From Nesterenkonia lacusekhoensis (GTDB taxonomy: Bacteria > Actinomycetota > Actinomycetes > Actinomycetales > Micrococcaceae), in the NCBI RefSeq assembly GCF_017876395.1, contig NZ_JAGINX010000001.1, positions 1,798,001 to 1,862,000 of the forward strand: DNA of 64,000 bases, read 5' to 3'. Positions 24,853 to 33,510 of the stretch are shown piece after piece. The translations under genes and the position numbers were made by a program. Every line of letters starts with the position of its first letter. The first letter of the stretch is position 1. Below the pieces are notes generated by a model that saw nothing but the letters and a program-made list of their open reading frames with translations, was not told where the DNA came from and did no database searches.

Positions 24853-24911
24853 GACCTCATCGTGGCAGAGTCGGGCTCCTGCTGCGTCCGGTTGTCCACA
24901 GGCTCGAGAAT

Positions 24912-24917
24912 TAGGCT
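24912..24917 (+). promoter_or_regulatory. Candidate -10 element TAGGCT for the YgjP-like gene
   Basis: TAGGCT is followed by 7 nt (GGTCCCC) and the ATG at 24925, with no Shine-Dalgarno sequence; a leaderless start is likely. Confidence 0.5.
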
Positions 24918-24924
24918 GGTCCCC

Positions 24925-25470
24925 ATGGCGTACAGAGAAGGTGAAGAACGGCAGATGATCGATGGCCAGGAGGTCATCGTCATCCGGTCGGCCAAGCGCA
25001 AGCGGACCATCAGCGCCGACCTGGTGGGTGGGACGCTGCGCCTGCGGGTTCCGCTGCGCCTGGGCAAGGGGCAGCTGGAGGAGCATGCCCGCGCCTTCCA
25101 ACAGAAGCTGCGGAAGAAGGCCTCCGGTTCCGGACGCAGCGATGAGGATCTGATGCGACGGGCCTTGGAGCTCTCCGCGACGTACTTCGACGACGCCGTC
25201 CGCCCGGTCAGCGTGCGCTGGTCGGACCGCCAGAACTCGCGGTGGGGATCCACCACCTCGTCCCAGGGCACCATCCGGCTCTCATCACGCCTGAAGCAGA
25301 TGCCGGGCTGGGTCCAGGACGGGGTGTTGGTCCACGAGTTGGCGCATCTGATCGAGTCCGGCCACGGCCCAGCCTTCCGCCGTCTGGTGGAGCGGTATCC
25401 GCGCACCAAGGAGGCCGACGCCTTCCTGGAGGGCGTCAGCTTCGCTCAGCGGCAGCAGGGGAACAGCTGA
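24925..25470 (+). CDS. YgjP-like (DUF45) metallopeptidase
   Basis: 181 residues. The C-terminal domain holds VHELAHLIESGHGPAFRRLV: HELAH is the zincin HExxH motif and the downstream His in SGHGPAF is the third ligand. WSDRQNSRWGSTTS in the middle is the other conserved block of the YgjP/SprT-like family (PF01863). The ATG at 24925 is chosen because it follows a TAGGCT-N7 leaderless-type promoter and because the family starts near here. The frame is open far upstream, but that part is antisense to the ThiF-like gene. The substrate is unknown. Confidence 0.88.
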   Translation: MAYREGEERQMIDGQEVIVIRSAKRKRTISADLVGGTLRLRVPLRLGKGQLEEHARAFQQKLRKKASGSGRSDEDLMRRALELSATYFDDAVRPVSVRWSDRQNSRWGSTTSSQGTIRLSSRLKQMPGWVQDGVLVHELAHLIESGHGPAFRRLVERYPRTKEADAFLEGVSFAQRQQGNS

Positions 25471-25529
25471 TCCGCTCAGCCAGCTGAACGGCCTCTGCTC
25501 GGCTGATCCGCCGTCCCGCTGCCGGGCTG

Positions 25530-27653
25530 TCACAGCGAGTCGGCGAGCACCTGCTTGACCGATTCTCCATGCTTCTCCAGCTTGCTCCTGCCCACGCCGG
25601 GGACCTTCAGCAGCTCCTCGTCCGAGCGCGGACGCTTCTCTGCGATGACTTCGAGCGTCGCGTCGGTGAAGACCATGAAGGCCGGGACCTCCAGCTCCTT
25701 GGCCTGAGCGGAGCGCCACTCACGCAGCCGCTCGAAGAGGGCCTCGTCGTAGCGGGCCGGACATTCGGAGCAGCGACGGCGCTTGACCTCTGTCGGCACG
25801 CTGAGCACAGTCCCGCAGCTGGAGCAGGTAGCTGTCTTCTTGGATCGCGCCGAGGAGTTGGGATTCTTCGAGCCTGAGCTCGGGGCGATGCGGCGCGTGG
25901 GCTCCTCCAGGCCGAGCTCCTGGCGCAGCGGACGCAGGAATCGGGAGGGCTGGCGCTTGCCGCGTCCCCCCGAATGCCGAGAGCTGGCCGAGGACATGGA
26001 CAGGTAGGTCCTGGCACGGGTGATCCCCACATAGAAGAGACGACGCTCCTCATCGATCTCCTTCTGCTCCTTGGCGAAGGTGATGGGCATCAGCCCCTCG
26101 TTCAGGCCGGCCAGGAACACCGCGTCCCATTCCAGGCCCTTGGCCGAGTGCAGCGAAGCCAGGGTCACGCCTTCCACCGTGGGGGCGTGCTGGGCGGCCG
26201 AACGCTCCTCCAGCTCTGCCAAGAAGGCCTTCATGGTGAAGTCCTCGCGCTCGGCGTCGAGCTGGTCGGCCAGCGAGACCAGAGCAGCCATGGATTCCCA
26301 CCGTTCACGCACGGCACCGGTGGTCTCCGGAGCCTCGCGCCGCCAGCCGTGGGAGGAGAGCACGGCGCGCACCGCCTCCGGGACGGTGTCCCCGCCCTCC
26401 TCCACCAGCGAGGAGGTGCGCAGCGCGGCGAGCGCCTCCCGGACCTCGGCCCGGGAGAAGAACCGTTCCGAGCCGCGCAGCTGATAGGAGATGCCGGCCT
26501 GGGCCAGGGCCTGCTCGAAGGCCTGGGACTGACCGTTGGTGCGGTAGAGGACTGCGATCTCGCTCAGCGGCACCCCACGCTGCTGCAGCACACCGATCTG
26601 CTCAGCGATCCAGGAGGCCTCGGCGTCGTCCTCGGCGTGCTGAGTCAGCTGCGGGGTGGGGCCGTGGCTCTTCTGGGAGACCAGGCGCAGCGGGTCCGGC
26701 CAGGCCGGCGGGTCGGTGAGTCGGGCCTGCTCCCGGGTGCGGTCGGAGAGCAGAGTGTTGGCCAGCTGGACCACCTCCGGTGTGGAGCGGTAGTCACGGA
26801 TGAGCTTGACCACGGTGGCGTCCTTGTGGCGACTGGTGAAGTTCAGCAGGAAGTCCGGAGTCGCACCGGTGAAGGAATAGATGGTCTGGGCGGCGTCGCC
26901 GACCACACAGATCTCCTCGCGCCCGCCCAGCCACAGATCCAGCAGACGCTGCTGCAGCGGGGAGACGTCCTGATACTCGTCCACCACGAAGTGCCGGTAC
27001 TGCTGGCGGACCTGGGCGGCCACGCGCTCATCGTCCTCCAGGATGCCCACGGTCAGCAGCAGCACATCCTCGAAATCGATCAGGTGCTTATCCAGCTTCA
27101 CATCCTCATAGGACTGGTAGAGCTTGGCGAAGGTGCGGTGATCCACTCCCCCAGGCTCAGGACGGCCGGCGCCCTCCTCTGCCACCTCCAGGTAGGAGTC
27201 CGGGGTCAGGGTGGAGACTTTGGCCCATTCGATCTCACCGGCCAGGTCGCGCAGCGAGGCGCGGTCAGTAGTGATGTGCAGACGCCGGGCCGCCTCAGCC
27301 AGCAGACGGACCTTATGGTCCAGGATCTGCGGCATCGTGCCGCCGATGGCCAGCGGCCAGAAGTACTGCAGCTGACGCAGGGCCGCGGCGTGGAACGTAC
27401 GCGCCTGGACCCCGGGGGCACCCAGGGAGTTCAGCCGGGAGCGCATCTCCGCGGCGGCCCGAGCGGTGAAGGTCACGGCCAACAGCCGGTGAGGGTCATA
27501 GACCCCGGCCCGGACGCCGTAGGCGATCCGGTGGGTGATGGCACGGGTCTTACCGGTGCCGGCTCCAGCCAGGATGCACAGCGGCCCGGTCAGGGTGGAG
27601 GCGGCCTGCCGCTGTTCCTCGTCGAGGCCCTCGAGCACCTCTTCAGCGGTCAT
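25530..27653 (-). CDS. uvrD2: UvrD2-like SF1 DNA helicase with Cys cluster and HRDC domain
   Basis: 707 residues. SF1A helicase motifs are clear: Walker A GAGTGKTRAITHRI (about 30), motif II VDEYQDVSPLQ, motif III GDAAQTIYSF, VTFTARAAAEM and the C-terminal GITRARTYLSMS. After the motor comes a four-Cys cluster (CSSC and CSEC, near 605-625). A C-terminal HRDC domain ends the protein (about 635-705, VPGVGRSKLEKHG). This architecture is that of mycobacterial UvrD2. It probably unwinds DNA in repair or replication-associated processes. The start overlaps the nudC stop as ATGA, with GAGGAG upstream. Confidence 0.93.
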   Translation of the reverse strand: MTAEEVLEGLDEEQRQAASTLTGPLCILAGAGTGKTRAITHRIAYGVRAGVYDPHRLLAVTFTARAAAEMRSRLNSLGAPGVQARTFHAAALRQLQYFWPLAIGGTMPQILDHKVRLLAEAARRLHITTDRASLRDLAGEIEWAKVSTLTPDSYLEVAEEGAGRPEPGGVDHRTFAKLYQSYEDVKLDKHLIDFEDVLLLTVGILEDDERVAAQVRQQYRHFVVDEYQDVSPLQQRLLDLWLGGREEICVVGDAAQTIYSFTGATPDFLLNFTSRHKDATVVKLIRDYRSTPEVVQLANTLLSDRTREQARLTDPPAWPDPLRLVSQKSHGPTPQLTQHAEDDAEASWIAEQIGVLQQRGVPLSEIAVLYRTNGQSQAFEQALAQAGISYQLRGSERFFSRAEVREALAALRTSSLVEEGGDTVPEAVRAVLSSHGWRREAPETTGAVRERWESMAALVSLADQLDAEREDFTMKAFLAELEERSAAQHAPTVEGVTLASLHSAKGLEWDAVFLAGLNEGLMPITFAKEQKEIDEERRLFYVGITRARTYLSMSSASSRHSGGRGKRQPSRFLRPLRQELGLEEPTRRIAPSSGSKNPNSSARSKKTATCSSCGTVLSVPTEVKRRRCSECPARYDEALFERLREWRSAQAKELEVPAFMVFTDATLEVIAEKRPRSDEELLKVPGVGRSKLEKHGESVKQVLADSL

Positions 27654-28726
27654 CGGATCTCCTCGGAGGTCTCGGCAGCAAGGGGTTCAGCGGTGCCGGC
27701 AGGTTCGTCAGGCTCGGCTGTTTCGGCAGCGACCGGTTCGTCCTGAGCGACGTCGCCGCCGTACCAGTGGTCGATCAGCGCACGCGAGATCGAGGATCTG
27801 GGTGGGATCCGCAGCCGCTCCGCGGCGACCTCACGATGCAGCTGCTCGCGGGTGAACCAGCGGACCTCTCGGATCTCGTCATCATCGGCGCAGGCCTGGC
27901 GGGGGTCCTCGACCACCGCCATATAGCCCAGCATCAGCGAGCGCGGGAAGGGCCAGGACTGGGAGCCCATGTACTGCACGGAGCGGACCCGCACTCCGGC
28001 CTCTTCGCCGACCTCGCGCAGCACCGCCTCCTCCATAGATTCTCCGGCCTCCACGAAGCCGGCGAAGGTGGAGAACCGATGGGCCTCCCAGCGGTGGGCC
28101 GAGCCGAGCAGGATCCGCCCCTGGTCATCGACGACGGCGGTGATCACCGCTGGGTCCGTGCGCGGGAAGGTCTCGGCCTCACAGCCGGGACAGAAGCGTA
28201 TCCAGCCGGAGTGCCGCACCTCGGTGCGGTGGCCGCACTGGGCACAGAAGGGCGCCGAGCTGTGCCAGGCGGTGACCGCCAAAGCCTGGGTGAACAGAGC
28301 GGCGTCGATCGGATTCAGCGCCGCACCGATCATCCGGAAATCAGCCCAGTCCTCCGGGCCCTCGGCTGAGGTGGGTTGGGCTGCTGAGGCGGGCGGGGAC
28401 GCCGCCTCGGGCTGGGTGTCCGCGGCCGGCGTCGGGACGGCGACTACGTGGCTGCGGAGCTCCGGGCCGCCGGCCTGGACCTCGCCGAGGTAGACCGCCC
28501 CCTCGGGCGGCTGGGCTGCGATCTCCGAGGGTGAGCTGAAGCGGATGGCGAGCGAGCCGGCGTCGTCGGTGCTGACCGGTGTGCTCCGGTCCCTCAGCCG
28601 CAGCACGCGGGTCTGCGGGTCAGACCAGACCTCATCCAGCCAGCCCTGCCGGCGCCTGTCCGCATCCCGACGATCGATCTGATGTGCGGCAAGAGGCAGG
28701 GCGAACAGTCCGGCGGAAGAGTGCAT
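27650..28726 (-). CDS. nudC: NAD(+) diphosphatase NudC-type Nudix hydrolase
   Basis: 358 residues. A zinc ribbon (CAQCG near 160, CPGC near 178) precedes the Nudix box GFVEAGESMEEAVLREVGEEAG (about 222-243). The NADH-pyrophosphatase signature follows as SQSWPFPRS, which differs from the usual SQPWPFPxS at one position. The enzyme cleaves NAD(H) to NMN(H) and AMP and may remove NAD caps from RNA. Both ends carry low-complexity Glu/Pro/Ala tails. The ATG at 28726 is preferred because TACCGT lies 6 nt upstream; a GTG at 28756 is possible. It overlaps uvrD2. Confidence 0.9.
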   Translation of the reverse strand: MHSSAGLFALPLAAHQIDRRDADRRRQGWLDEVWSDPQTRVLRLRDRSTPVSTDDAGSLAIRFSSPSEIAAQPPEGAVYLGEVQAGGPELRSHVVAVPTPAADTQPEAASPPASAAQPTSAEGPEDWADFRMIGAALNPIDAALFTQALAVTAWHSSAPFCAQCGHRTEVRHSGWIRFCPGCEAETFPRTDPAVITAVVDDQGRILLGSAHRWEAHRFSTFAGFVEAGESMEEAVLREVGEEAGVRVRSVQYMGSQSWPFPRSLMLGYMAVVEDPRQACADDDEIREVRWFTREQLHREVAAERLRIPPRSSISRALIDHWYGGDVAQDEPVAAETAEPDEPAGTAEPLAAETSEEIR

Positions 28727-28732
28727 CCCTCT

Positions 28733-28738
28733 ACGGTA
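28733..28738 (-). promoter_or_regulatory. Candidate -10 element TACCGT for nudC
   Basis: On the minus strand TACCGT is followed by AGAGGG (6 nt) and the ATG at 28726, so transcription would begin at or next to the start codon. Confidence 0.4.
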
Positions 28739-28793
28739 TCGCTCACCGAGGGACACCCGCGCAGAAATCCCCCGTTCTGTGGATGACGCCCCA

Positions 28794-28799
28794 TAGGCT
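28794..28799 (+). promoter_or_regulatory. Candidate -10 element TAGGCT for the phosphotransferase gene
   Basis: TAGGCT is followed by 7 nt (GGTGGAC) and the GTG at 28807, the same layout as for the gene at 24925. Confidence 0.45.
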
Positions 28800-28806
28800 G
28801 GTGGAC

Positions 28807-30354
28807 GTGCGATGGAACTCGATGGAACTGGCCGCCATGGCCACTGCAGCCGTGCCCGGGCTCTCCCCCACCGGGGTGGCCGCAGCAGCTGACGACGCCC
28901 GGGACTTCACCGCTGCCATCGTCCACGACGCCGAAGGCAACCGGTGGCGCATCCGCTCCCCTCAGCATCAGGAGGCGGCGATGCGCCTGGAGACCGAGCT
29001 GCAGGTGCTGCGCGGCTTCTCCACCGCCATCCGTGCCGAACTTCCCTTCCGCGTCCCCAGCGTGGCCGGTGCGGTCCGCCGCGGCGAGATGCGCACCTTC
29101 GTCTATAACCATCTTCCCGGCGCCTCGATGGGGCTGACCGAGCTCACCCACGGCCCGGCCGGGCTGATCGATGACATCGCACGGACCATCGCCGCGATCC
29201 ACGACCTGAGCGATTCGGTGGTGGATCACGCCGACCTTCCGCGCTATTCGGCTGAGCGCTACCGCCAGCGCCGCCTCAACGAGCTCGACCAGGCGGCCAC
29301 CACAGGCCAGATCCCCTCGCTGCTGCTGCGGCGCTGGGAGCACGCGATGGAGGACCAGCAGCTCTGGGACTTCGAACCCACCGTCACCCACGGGGACCTG
29401 CACGAGGACAGCCTGCTGATCGAGGGCGAGCGCGTGGTCGCCGTGACCGGCTGGACCGATCTGCACATCGGGGACCCTGCCGACGACTTCGCCTGGCTGA
29501 CCGCCGTAGGAGCACCGGCCTTCCGGGACCAGGTGCTGCAGGCCTACAGCCAGCACCGCTCCGAGACGCCCGATCCCTGCCTGATGCGCCGCGCCGCCCT
29601 GACCGCGGAGTTCGCATTGGCTCAGTGGCTGGTGCGGGGCAAGGCCACCGACAACCAGGAGATGGTGGATGAGGCGCTGGGGCTGCTGAACCAGCTGGCC
29701 TCAGACATCGAGACCTACGGCGGTCAGCCCATCGCACTGACCCCCATGGAGGAAGAGGTCAAGGCACCTGCTGAGACTCAGGATTCCCGTCCGGTGGCCC
29801 GGATCGGGGCCCACGCCACCGTCGCCGACCATGGCGGATGGGCTGAGTCCGGCGAGGGCGACGCCGAACCTGCGGTGATCACCGACTCCTCCGCCGACCA
29901 GTCCGCGGCGCAGCAGCCAGCGCAGGATCAGCCGGCGCAGGACGAGTCGACACAGGACAGGTCGACACAGAGGCAGGCGGTCGACGCCGACGGCGAGCCC
30001 ACCGGCCAGGTGCCCCAAGTCCCCCAGGGGCGCTGGATCGACCCGGATGACGAGCCGACCGGTCAATTCCCCGCCGTGCCTGCTGAGGAGGAGCCCACCG
30101 GGGCCATCCCGCGAGTCTCTGAGGAGGAGGCTGCGGCAGCCTCGGAGCCCGCCACGACCTCCGGATCGCTGCCGATCCAGCCTGATCAGCAGACCGAGCA
30201 GCGGGCGAAGCAGAAGAACTTCTTCCCGGCCCAGTCGGCGAACTCGGCACGCTCTGCTGAGTCGGCGGCTGAGGCGGCCGAGGAGACCGAGGAGACCGAG
30301 GCCGGCGGCGAGTCCATCTACTCGCGGCATCCGGGCCTGCGCCCTCCTCAGTAG
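28807..30354 (+). CDS. APH-like phosphotransferase with long repeat-containing acidic tail
   Basis: 515 residues from the GTG at 28807, which follows TAGGCT-N7; an in-frame ATG at 28783 is the alternative. The N-terminal 310 residues form an aminoglycoside/macrolide phosphotransferase-like kinase. The catalytic loop is VTHGDLHEDSLL (about 195) and the metal-binding segment is HIGDPADDFAWL (about 220). The last 200 residues are disordered and rich in Gln, Ala and Glu, with three copies of an EPTGxxPxV motif near 396, 416 and 427. The gene sits next to nudC and uvrD2, as often in related genomes. Antibiotic resistance cannot be claimed, and the substrate is unknown. Confidence 0.8.
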   Translation: MRWNSMELAAMATAAVPGLSPTGVAAAADDARDFTAAIVHDAEGNRWRIRSPQHQEAAMRLETELQVLRGFSTAIRAELPFRVPSVAGAVRRGEMRTFVYNHLPGASMGLTELTHGPAGLIDDIARTIAAIHDLSDSVVDHADLPRYSAERYRQRRLNELDQAATTGQIPSLLLRRWEHAMEDQQLWDFEPTVTHGDLHEDSLLIEGERVVAVTGWTDLHIGDPADDFAWLTAVGAPAFRDQVLQAYSQHRSETPDPCLMRRAALTAEFALAQWLVRGKATDNQEMVDEALGLLNQLASDIETYGGQPIALTPMEEEVKAPAETQDSRPVARIGAHATVADHGGWAESGEGDAEPAVITDSSADQSAAQQPAQDQPAQDESTQDRSTQRQAVDADGEPTGQVPQVPQGRWIDPDDEPTGQFPAVPAEEEPTGAIPRVSEEEAAAASEPATTSGSLPIQPDQQTEQRAKQKNFFPAQSANSARSAESAAEAAEETEETEAGGESIYSRHPGLRPPQ

Positions 30355-30459
30355 CATTCCTCACGTTCCGCCGTGGGCGGGAATGATCCCCACAGAGCTG
30401 TGGTTGGTGCCAGACGTTCCACGCCTCCACCCACCTCGACCACCGCAAGGGGACACTTC

Positions 30460-31701
30460 TTGGCGCAGCCGACACCTCCTCAGGAGACCACTGAGCATCT
30501 CGACGAACCGCGGATGTCTCGTCGGCAGATCGCCCTGGCCATCCTGGCGCTGTCTGTCGGAGGATTCGCGGTCGGGGTCACCGAGTTCGCCATCATGGGG
30601 CTGCAGCGCGAGGCTGTGGCCGACCTGTTCGGCGAGATCAACGAGCAGACCAATGCCCAGGGCGGCATGCTGGTCACCTTCTATGCGCTCGGTGTGGTGA
30701 TCGGCGCCCCCGTGCTGTCCCTGCTGGGCGCCAAACGGGAGCGGAAGTCGTGGGCGCTGTTCCTGCTGGCTCTGTTCGCCGGTGCTCACGTGTTCAGCTA
30801 CTTCGCACCCACCTTCGAGTCCATGCTCCTGGGCCGGTTCCTCTCCGGATTGCCCCACGGTGCCTACTTTGCGACAGCGGCGCTGATGGCCGCGCATATG
30901 GCCGGGCCGGCCAAGCGGGCCCGCGCGATCGCCGTGGTGCTCTCCGGGATCGCCATCGCCAACCTGACCGGTGTGCCAGTGGTGACCGCGATCGGCCAGG
31001 CCTTCGGCTGGCGCTGGATGTTCGCAGCGGTGGCACTGATCGCAGTGCTGACCATGCTGGCGGTGTGGGTCTATGCTCCGCGTCAGCAGGCCCCGCGGGG
31101 CGCTTCCATGCGCGGAGAGCTCAGCGGCCTGGCCAACCAACGGCTGTGGGTGGGCATCGCCCTGGCGATGGTCGGCTTCTCCGGGATGTTCGCGATCTAC
31201 TCCTACATCTCCCACATCACGGTGGAGGTCACCGGCCTGGGCGAAGGCGTGCTGCCCTGGGTGGTGTTCATCTTCGGCTTCGGCATGGTGGTCGGCAACT
31301 TCGTGGGCGGCTGGGCCTCGGACAAGTCAGTGCTGGGCACTGTGCTGGTCGCGATCGCCCTGGTGGCCACGTTCATGCTGATCTTCGGACTGGTGGCCCA
31401 CATCCCCTGGCTGATGGTGCTGCTACTGTTCCTGATCGGCTCCTCGGCCAGCTGCCTGGGCCCGTCCATGCAGACCCACCTGATCGACACCGCCCCGAAG
31501 GCCCCGCAGCTGGCAGCCAGCTTCCACCACTCCGCGTTCAACGCTGCCAACGCCATGGGCGCCATGATGGGCGCCGGAGTCATCGCCGCCGGCTGGGGCT
31601 ACCGCGCCCCCGCCTTCGCCGGTGCGACCACGGCTGTGCTCGGCTTGGTGATCACCCTGTATGCGATCTACCTGACCAAGCGGGCCGGCGAGAAGGTGTG
31701 A
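30460..31701 (+). CDS. MFS transporter (DHA1 family, AraJ/efflux-type)
   Basis: 413 residues with twelve hydrophobic segments. The first is IALAILALSVGGFAVGVTEF. The loop after helix 2 has LSLLGAKRERKSW, the MFS motif A position. GRFLSGLPHGAYFATAALMAAHM and FGWRWMFAAVALIAVL match sugar/drug efflux members such as AraJ. The TTG at 30460 is chosen because AAGGGGA lies 6 nt upstream; an ATG at 30513 would remove 18 residues. The substrate is not predictable. A weak hairpin (GGTCCG/CGGACC, 31704-31722) follows the stop. Confidence 0.88.
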   Translation: MAQPTPPQETTEHLDEPRMSRRQIALAILALSVGGFAVGVTEFAIMGLQREAVADLFGEINEQTNAQGGMLVTFYALGVVIGAPVLSLLGAKRERKSWALFLLALFAGAHVFSYFAPTFESMLLGRFLSGLPHGAYFATAALMAAHMAGPAKRARAIAVVLSGIAIANLTGVPVVTAIGQAFGWRWMFAAVALIAVLTMLAVWVYAPRQQAPRGASMRGELSGLANQRLWVGIALAMVGFSGMFAIYSYISHITVEVTGLGEGVLPWVVFIFGFGMVVGNFVGGWASDKSVLGTVLVAIALVATFMLIFGLVAHIPWLMVLLLFLIGSSASCLGPSMQTHLIDTAPKAPQLAASFHHSAFNAANAMGAMMGAGVIAAGWGYRAPAFAGATTAVLGLVITLYAIYLTKRAGEKV

Positions 31702-31747
31702 GTGGTCCGGTGGGTGCGGACCTGCCTGGTGGGCCCGCCCGGGTGAC

Positions 31748-31897
31748 TGCAGACCGTGGGAATCTGCAGATCCGGTAACGAAAACCCTGCAAACGCGGTA
31801 ACGAAAGGCCTGCAGATCCGGTAACGGGATCATGCAGACCGGGAACTCAAGTCCATGCAAAACCGGAAGTCGACCGCATGCATAACCGGAAAGCGCC
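31748..31897. repeat. Seven degenerate TGCA-headed repeats of about 23 bp
   Basis: TGCA starts occur at 31748, 31765, 31788, 31811, 31833, 31856 and 31879, so the spacing is 17, 23, 23, 22, 23 and 23. The shared core is TGCARAnCCGGwAA, often continuing as CG. Copies 2 to 4 are most alike (TGCAGATCCGGTAACG), and similarity fades toward the defence genes. The array is noncoding and ends just before the stop of the first island gene. Multiple short repeats of this kind are known at IS21-family termini, so a solo transposon end is one explanation; an array of protein-binding sites is another. Confidence 0.75.
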
Positions 31898-31900
31898 TGG

Positions 31901-32629
31901 TCAGGAGGGTTCGCTGCTGGGTGTGACCTCCGCGGCGCAGGCATCCACGAACCGAGAGAGCGCCTCAGAGTCTTCATCCCCGAGCCAGTACATGCCAGTG
32001 CGGTAGGTGATGATCTTCATCAGGCGCCGTGCGAACTCACGGCGCTCCCCTCCTGTCAGGCCGCTGCCGACGATCGCTGAGGCCACGGCATCGGACAGAG
32101 CCGGGCTGAGGCTGGTCGTCTGGCGTTCCAAGATCTGCACGAACTCATCCTCCGCCAATCCGTGGTCGCCGCCGAGGAACCGTGGCGAGAGGACGAGTCC
32201 ACGCCGCCAGAGCCGGCGCAGAGCATGACGTCGGCTGTCTCCCCTGTACCTCTCCCGAGTCTTCGGCGCGAAGCGGCTGATGACCAGATCAGGAAAGACG
32301 ACGAAGGTCAGGTAGTCCCACACGTCGCCGCGCCCCGCCTCGGCTGGCAGGATGCGCAGGTGCCTGCGCAGCGCCAGGGACATCCGATGGTCGAACTCGC
32401 GGGTCGCATCGCCGCGCACTCCATCGAGCTCAGCCAGAACAGCCGCCCTGAACGCGCTCAGCTGGGCATCGTCGACGGCGGTCCCGCCAGTGGGATCCAC
32501 GGTGTACTCATCCGATTCCACAGCCAGCGGCGCAGGAACCTGCCCGTCCTGGAGAGCCGCCCAGCGCAGCTCCACCGCCTCCGGCTTGAGCCGGCGCTGC
32601 AGCAGCGCTTCGGTTCCAGCGTCCATCAC
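31901..32629 (-). CDS. Accessory protein of the Z1/GHKL island (DUF6339-like)
   Basis: 242 residues, last gene of the five-gene minus-strand operon, overlapping the upstream gene as ATGA. It is a mostly helical cytoplasmic protein without transmembrane segments. The most distinctive part is DVWDYLTFVVFPDLVISRF near residues 102-120, followed by the Arg-rich RYRGDSRRHALRRLWRRG. A C-terminal part follows with LMKIITYRTGMYWLGDED. I believe this pattern belongs to the family catalogued as DUF6339, found in similar loci, but I cannot confirm that here. No catalytic motif is visible, so it may be a structural or regulatory subunit. Confidence 0.6.
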   Translation of the reverse strand: MMDAGTEALLQRRLKPEAVELRWAALQDGQVPAPLAVESDEYTVDPTGGTAVDDAQLSAFRAAVLAELDGVRGDATREFDHRMSLALRRHLRILPAEAGRGDVWDYLTFVVFPDLVISRFAPKTRERYRGDSRRHALRRLWRRGLVLSPRFLGGDHGLAEDEFVQILERQTTSLSPALSDAVASAIVGSGLTGGERREFARRLMKIITYRTGMYWLGDEDSEALSRFVDACAAEVTPSSEPS

Positions 32630-33510
32630 AGACCACCCTTCCAGTAGCCGGTTCCCGCGCTGAGACGCATCTCGAACTCACGTGGGTTCTCGTCCAACAG
32701 CTTCAGCGCCTCCTTCAGACCGGTCGACATGCAGCTCCGGGCGATCTGGTCGGCGGCCGCCACCAGCGACTCCGGATGGCGCTCGATGGACCGCTCGATC
32801 GCATCGCCGCGAGCAAGCATGTCCACCAGGGACCGGACCTCCCGGATGAGCGCTCGCGCCACATCGACCTTCATCGAGGCCTCCACCGCCGACGGGGCGG
32901 AACCTTCGAGGAGAGCCCCGACCACCTCGAAATCGGTGTTCAGGTGCAGCTTCGCATGGACGCTCATCGGAGCCTCCGGCTCAGAGGCGTCCACCTCCAG
33001 GAACCACGGAGCCTGTGCCATGCGCAGCTCGGAGAAGGAATAGGCCACTGTCGGGAAGCGCGACCTGTCCCCCACCGTGATCTTCTGACGGCGGCGCTCC
33101 TGGAGCCTCACCGGCAGACCGAAGTCGGCGTTGTCATGGTGAGCGATGACCGTCGCGTCGAGGAGGATCTCCTGGCCGAGTTCGGCCCCGTCCGCAGAGA
33201 TACCGATGCGTGCACCGAGATTGCCGTGAGCGTCGTAGGAGAGCCCGCTCTTGGCGACTCGGCGCAGGTTCGTGTCCGGTGACAGAAGCTCTCCGACGAC
33301 CTGCACCTGCTCCGGCGCATAGCCGGCTGTCTCGAGCGAAGAAGCGTCGATCAGGGTCGACAGGCTGAAGTGCATCTCACTGTGCAGATCCAGATGTTCC
33401 TCGACCTCTTCCGCGACGACCATCTGGTCTCCGACGGTGAAGCCCCACCTGGACCATCTCACCGATTCAGGTGAGAGACGCGCGTAGGGATACAGGACCT
33501 GTCTAGGCAT
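32626..33510 (-). CDS. Accessory protein of the Z1/GHKL island, no recognised domain
   Basis: 294 residues, start overlapping the GHKL gene's stop by 8 bp and stop overlapping the next gene as ATGA. It is predicted soluble. The first half looks beta-rich (WGFTVGDQMVVAEEVEEHLDL, LGARIGISADGAELGQEILLDATVI) and the C-terminal third is helical (ALIREVRSLVDMLARGDAIERSIE). Its end, FEMRLSAGTGYWKGGL, is the kind of segment that could be conserved. I do not recognise a family. The fixed position between the GHKL ATPase and the last gene suggests a dedicated subunit. Confidence 0.6.
   Translation of the reverse strand: MPRQVLYPYARLSPESVRWSRWGFTVGDQMVVAEEVEEHLDLHSEMHFSLSTLIDASSLETAGYAPEQVQVVGELLSPDTNLRRVAKSGLSYDAHGNLGARIGISADGAELGQEILLDATVIAHHDNADFGLPVRLQERRRQKITVGDRSRFPTVAYSFSELRMAQAPWFLEVDASEPEAPMSVHAKLHLNTDFEVVGALLEGSAPSAVEASMKVDVARALIREVRSLVDMLARGDAIERSIERHPESLVAAADQIARSCMSTGLKEALKLLDENPREFEMRLSAGTGYWKGGL

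Noticed and set aside
25974-27746. Plus-strand frame of about 590 codons across uvrD2
   Set aside because: Antisense shadow; all helicase motifs are on the minus strand.
28807-30354. APH-like protein as an aminoglycoside or macrolide resistance kinase
   Set aside because: Only the general kinase fold is visible, and the gene sits in a conserved housekeeping neighbourhood.
31748-31897. TGCA repeat array as a CRISPR array
   Set aside because: Units are only about 23 bp end to end, diverge progressively and leave no unique spacers; no cas gene is present.
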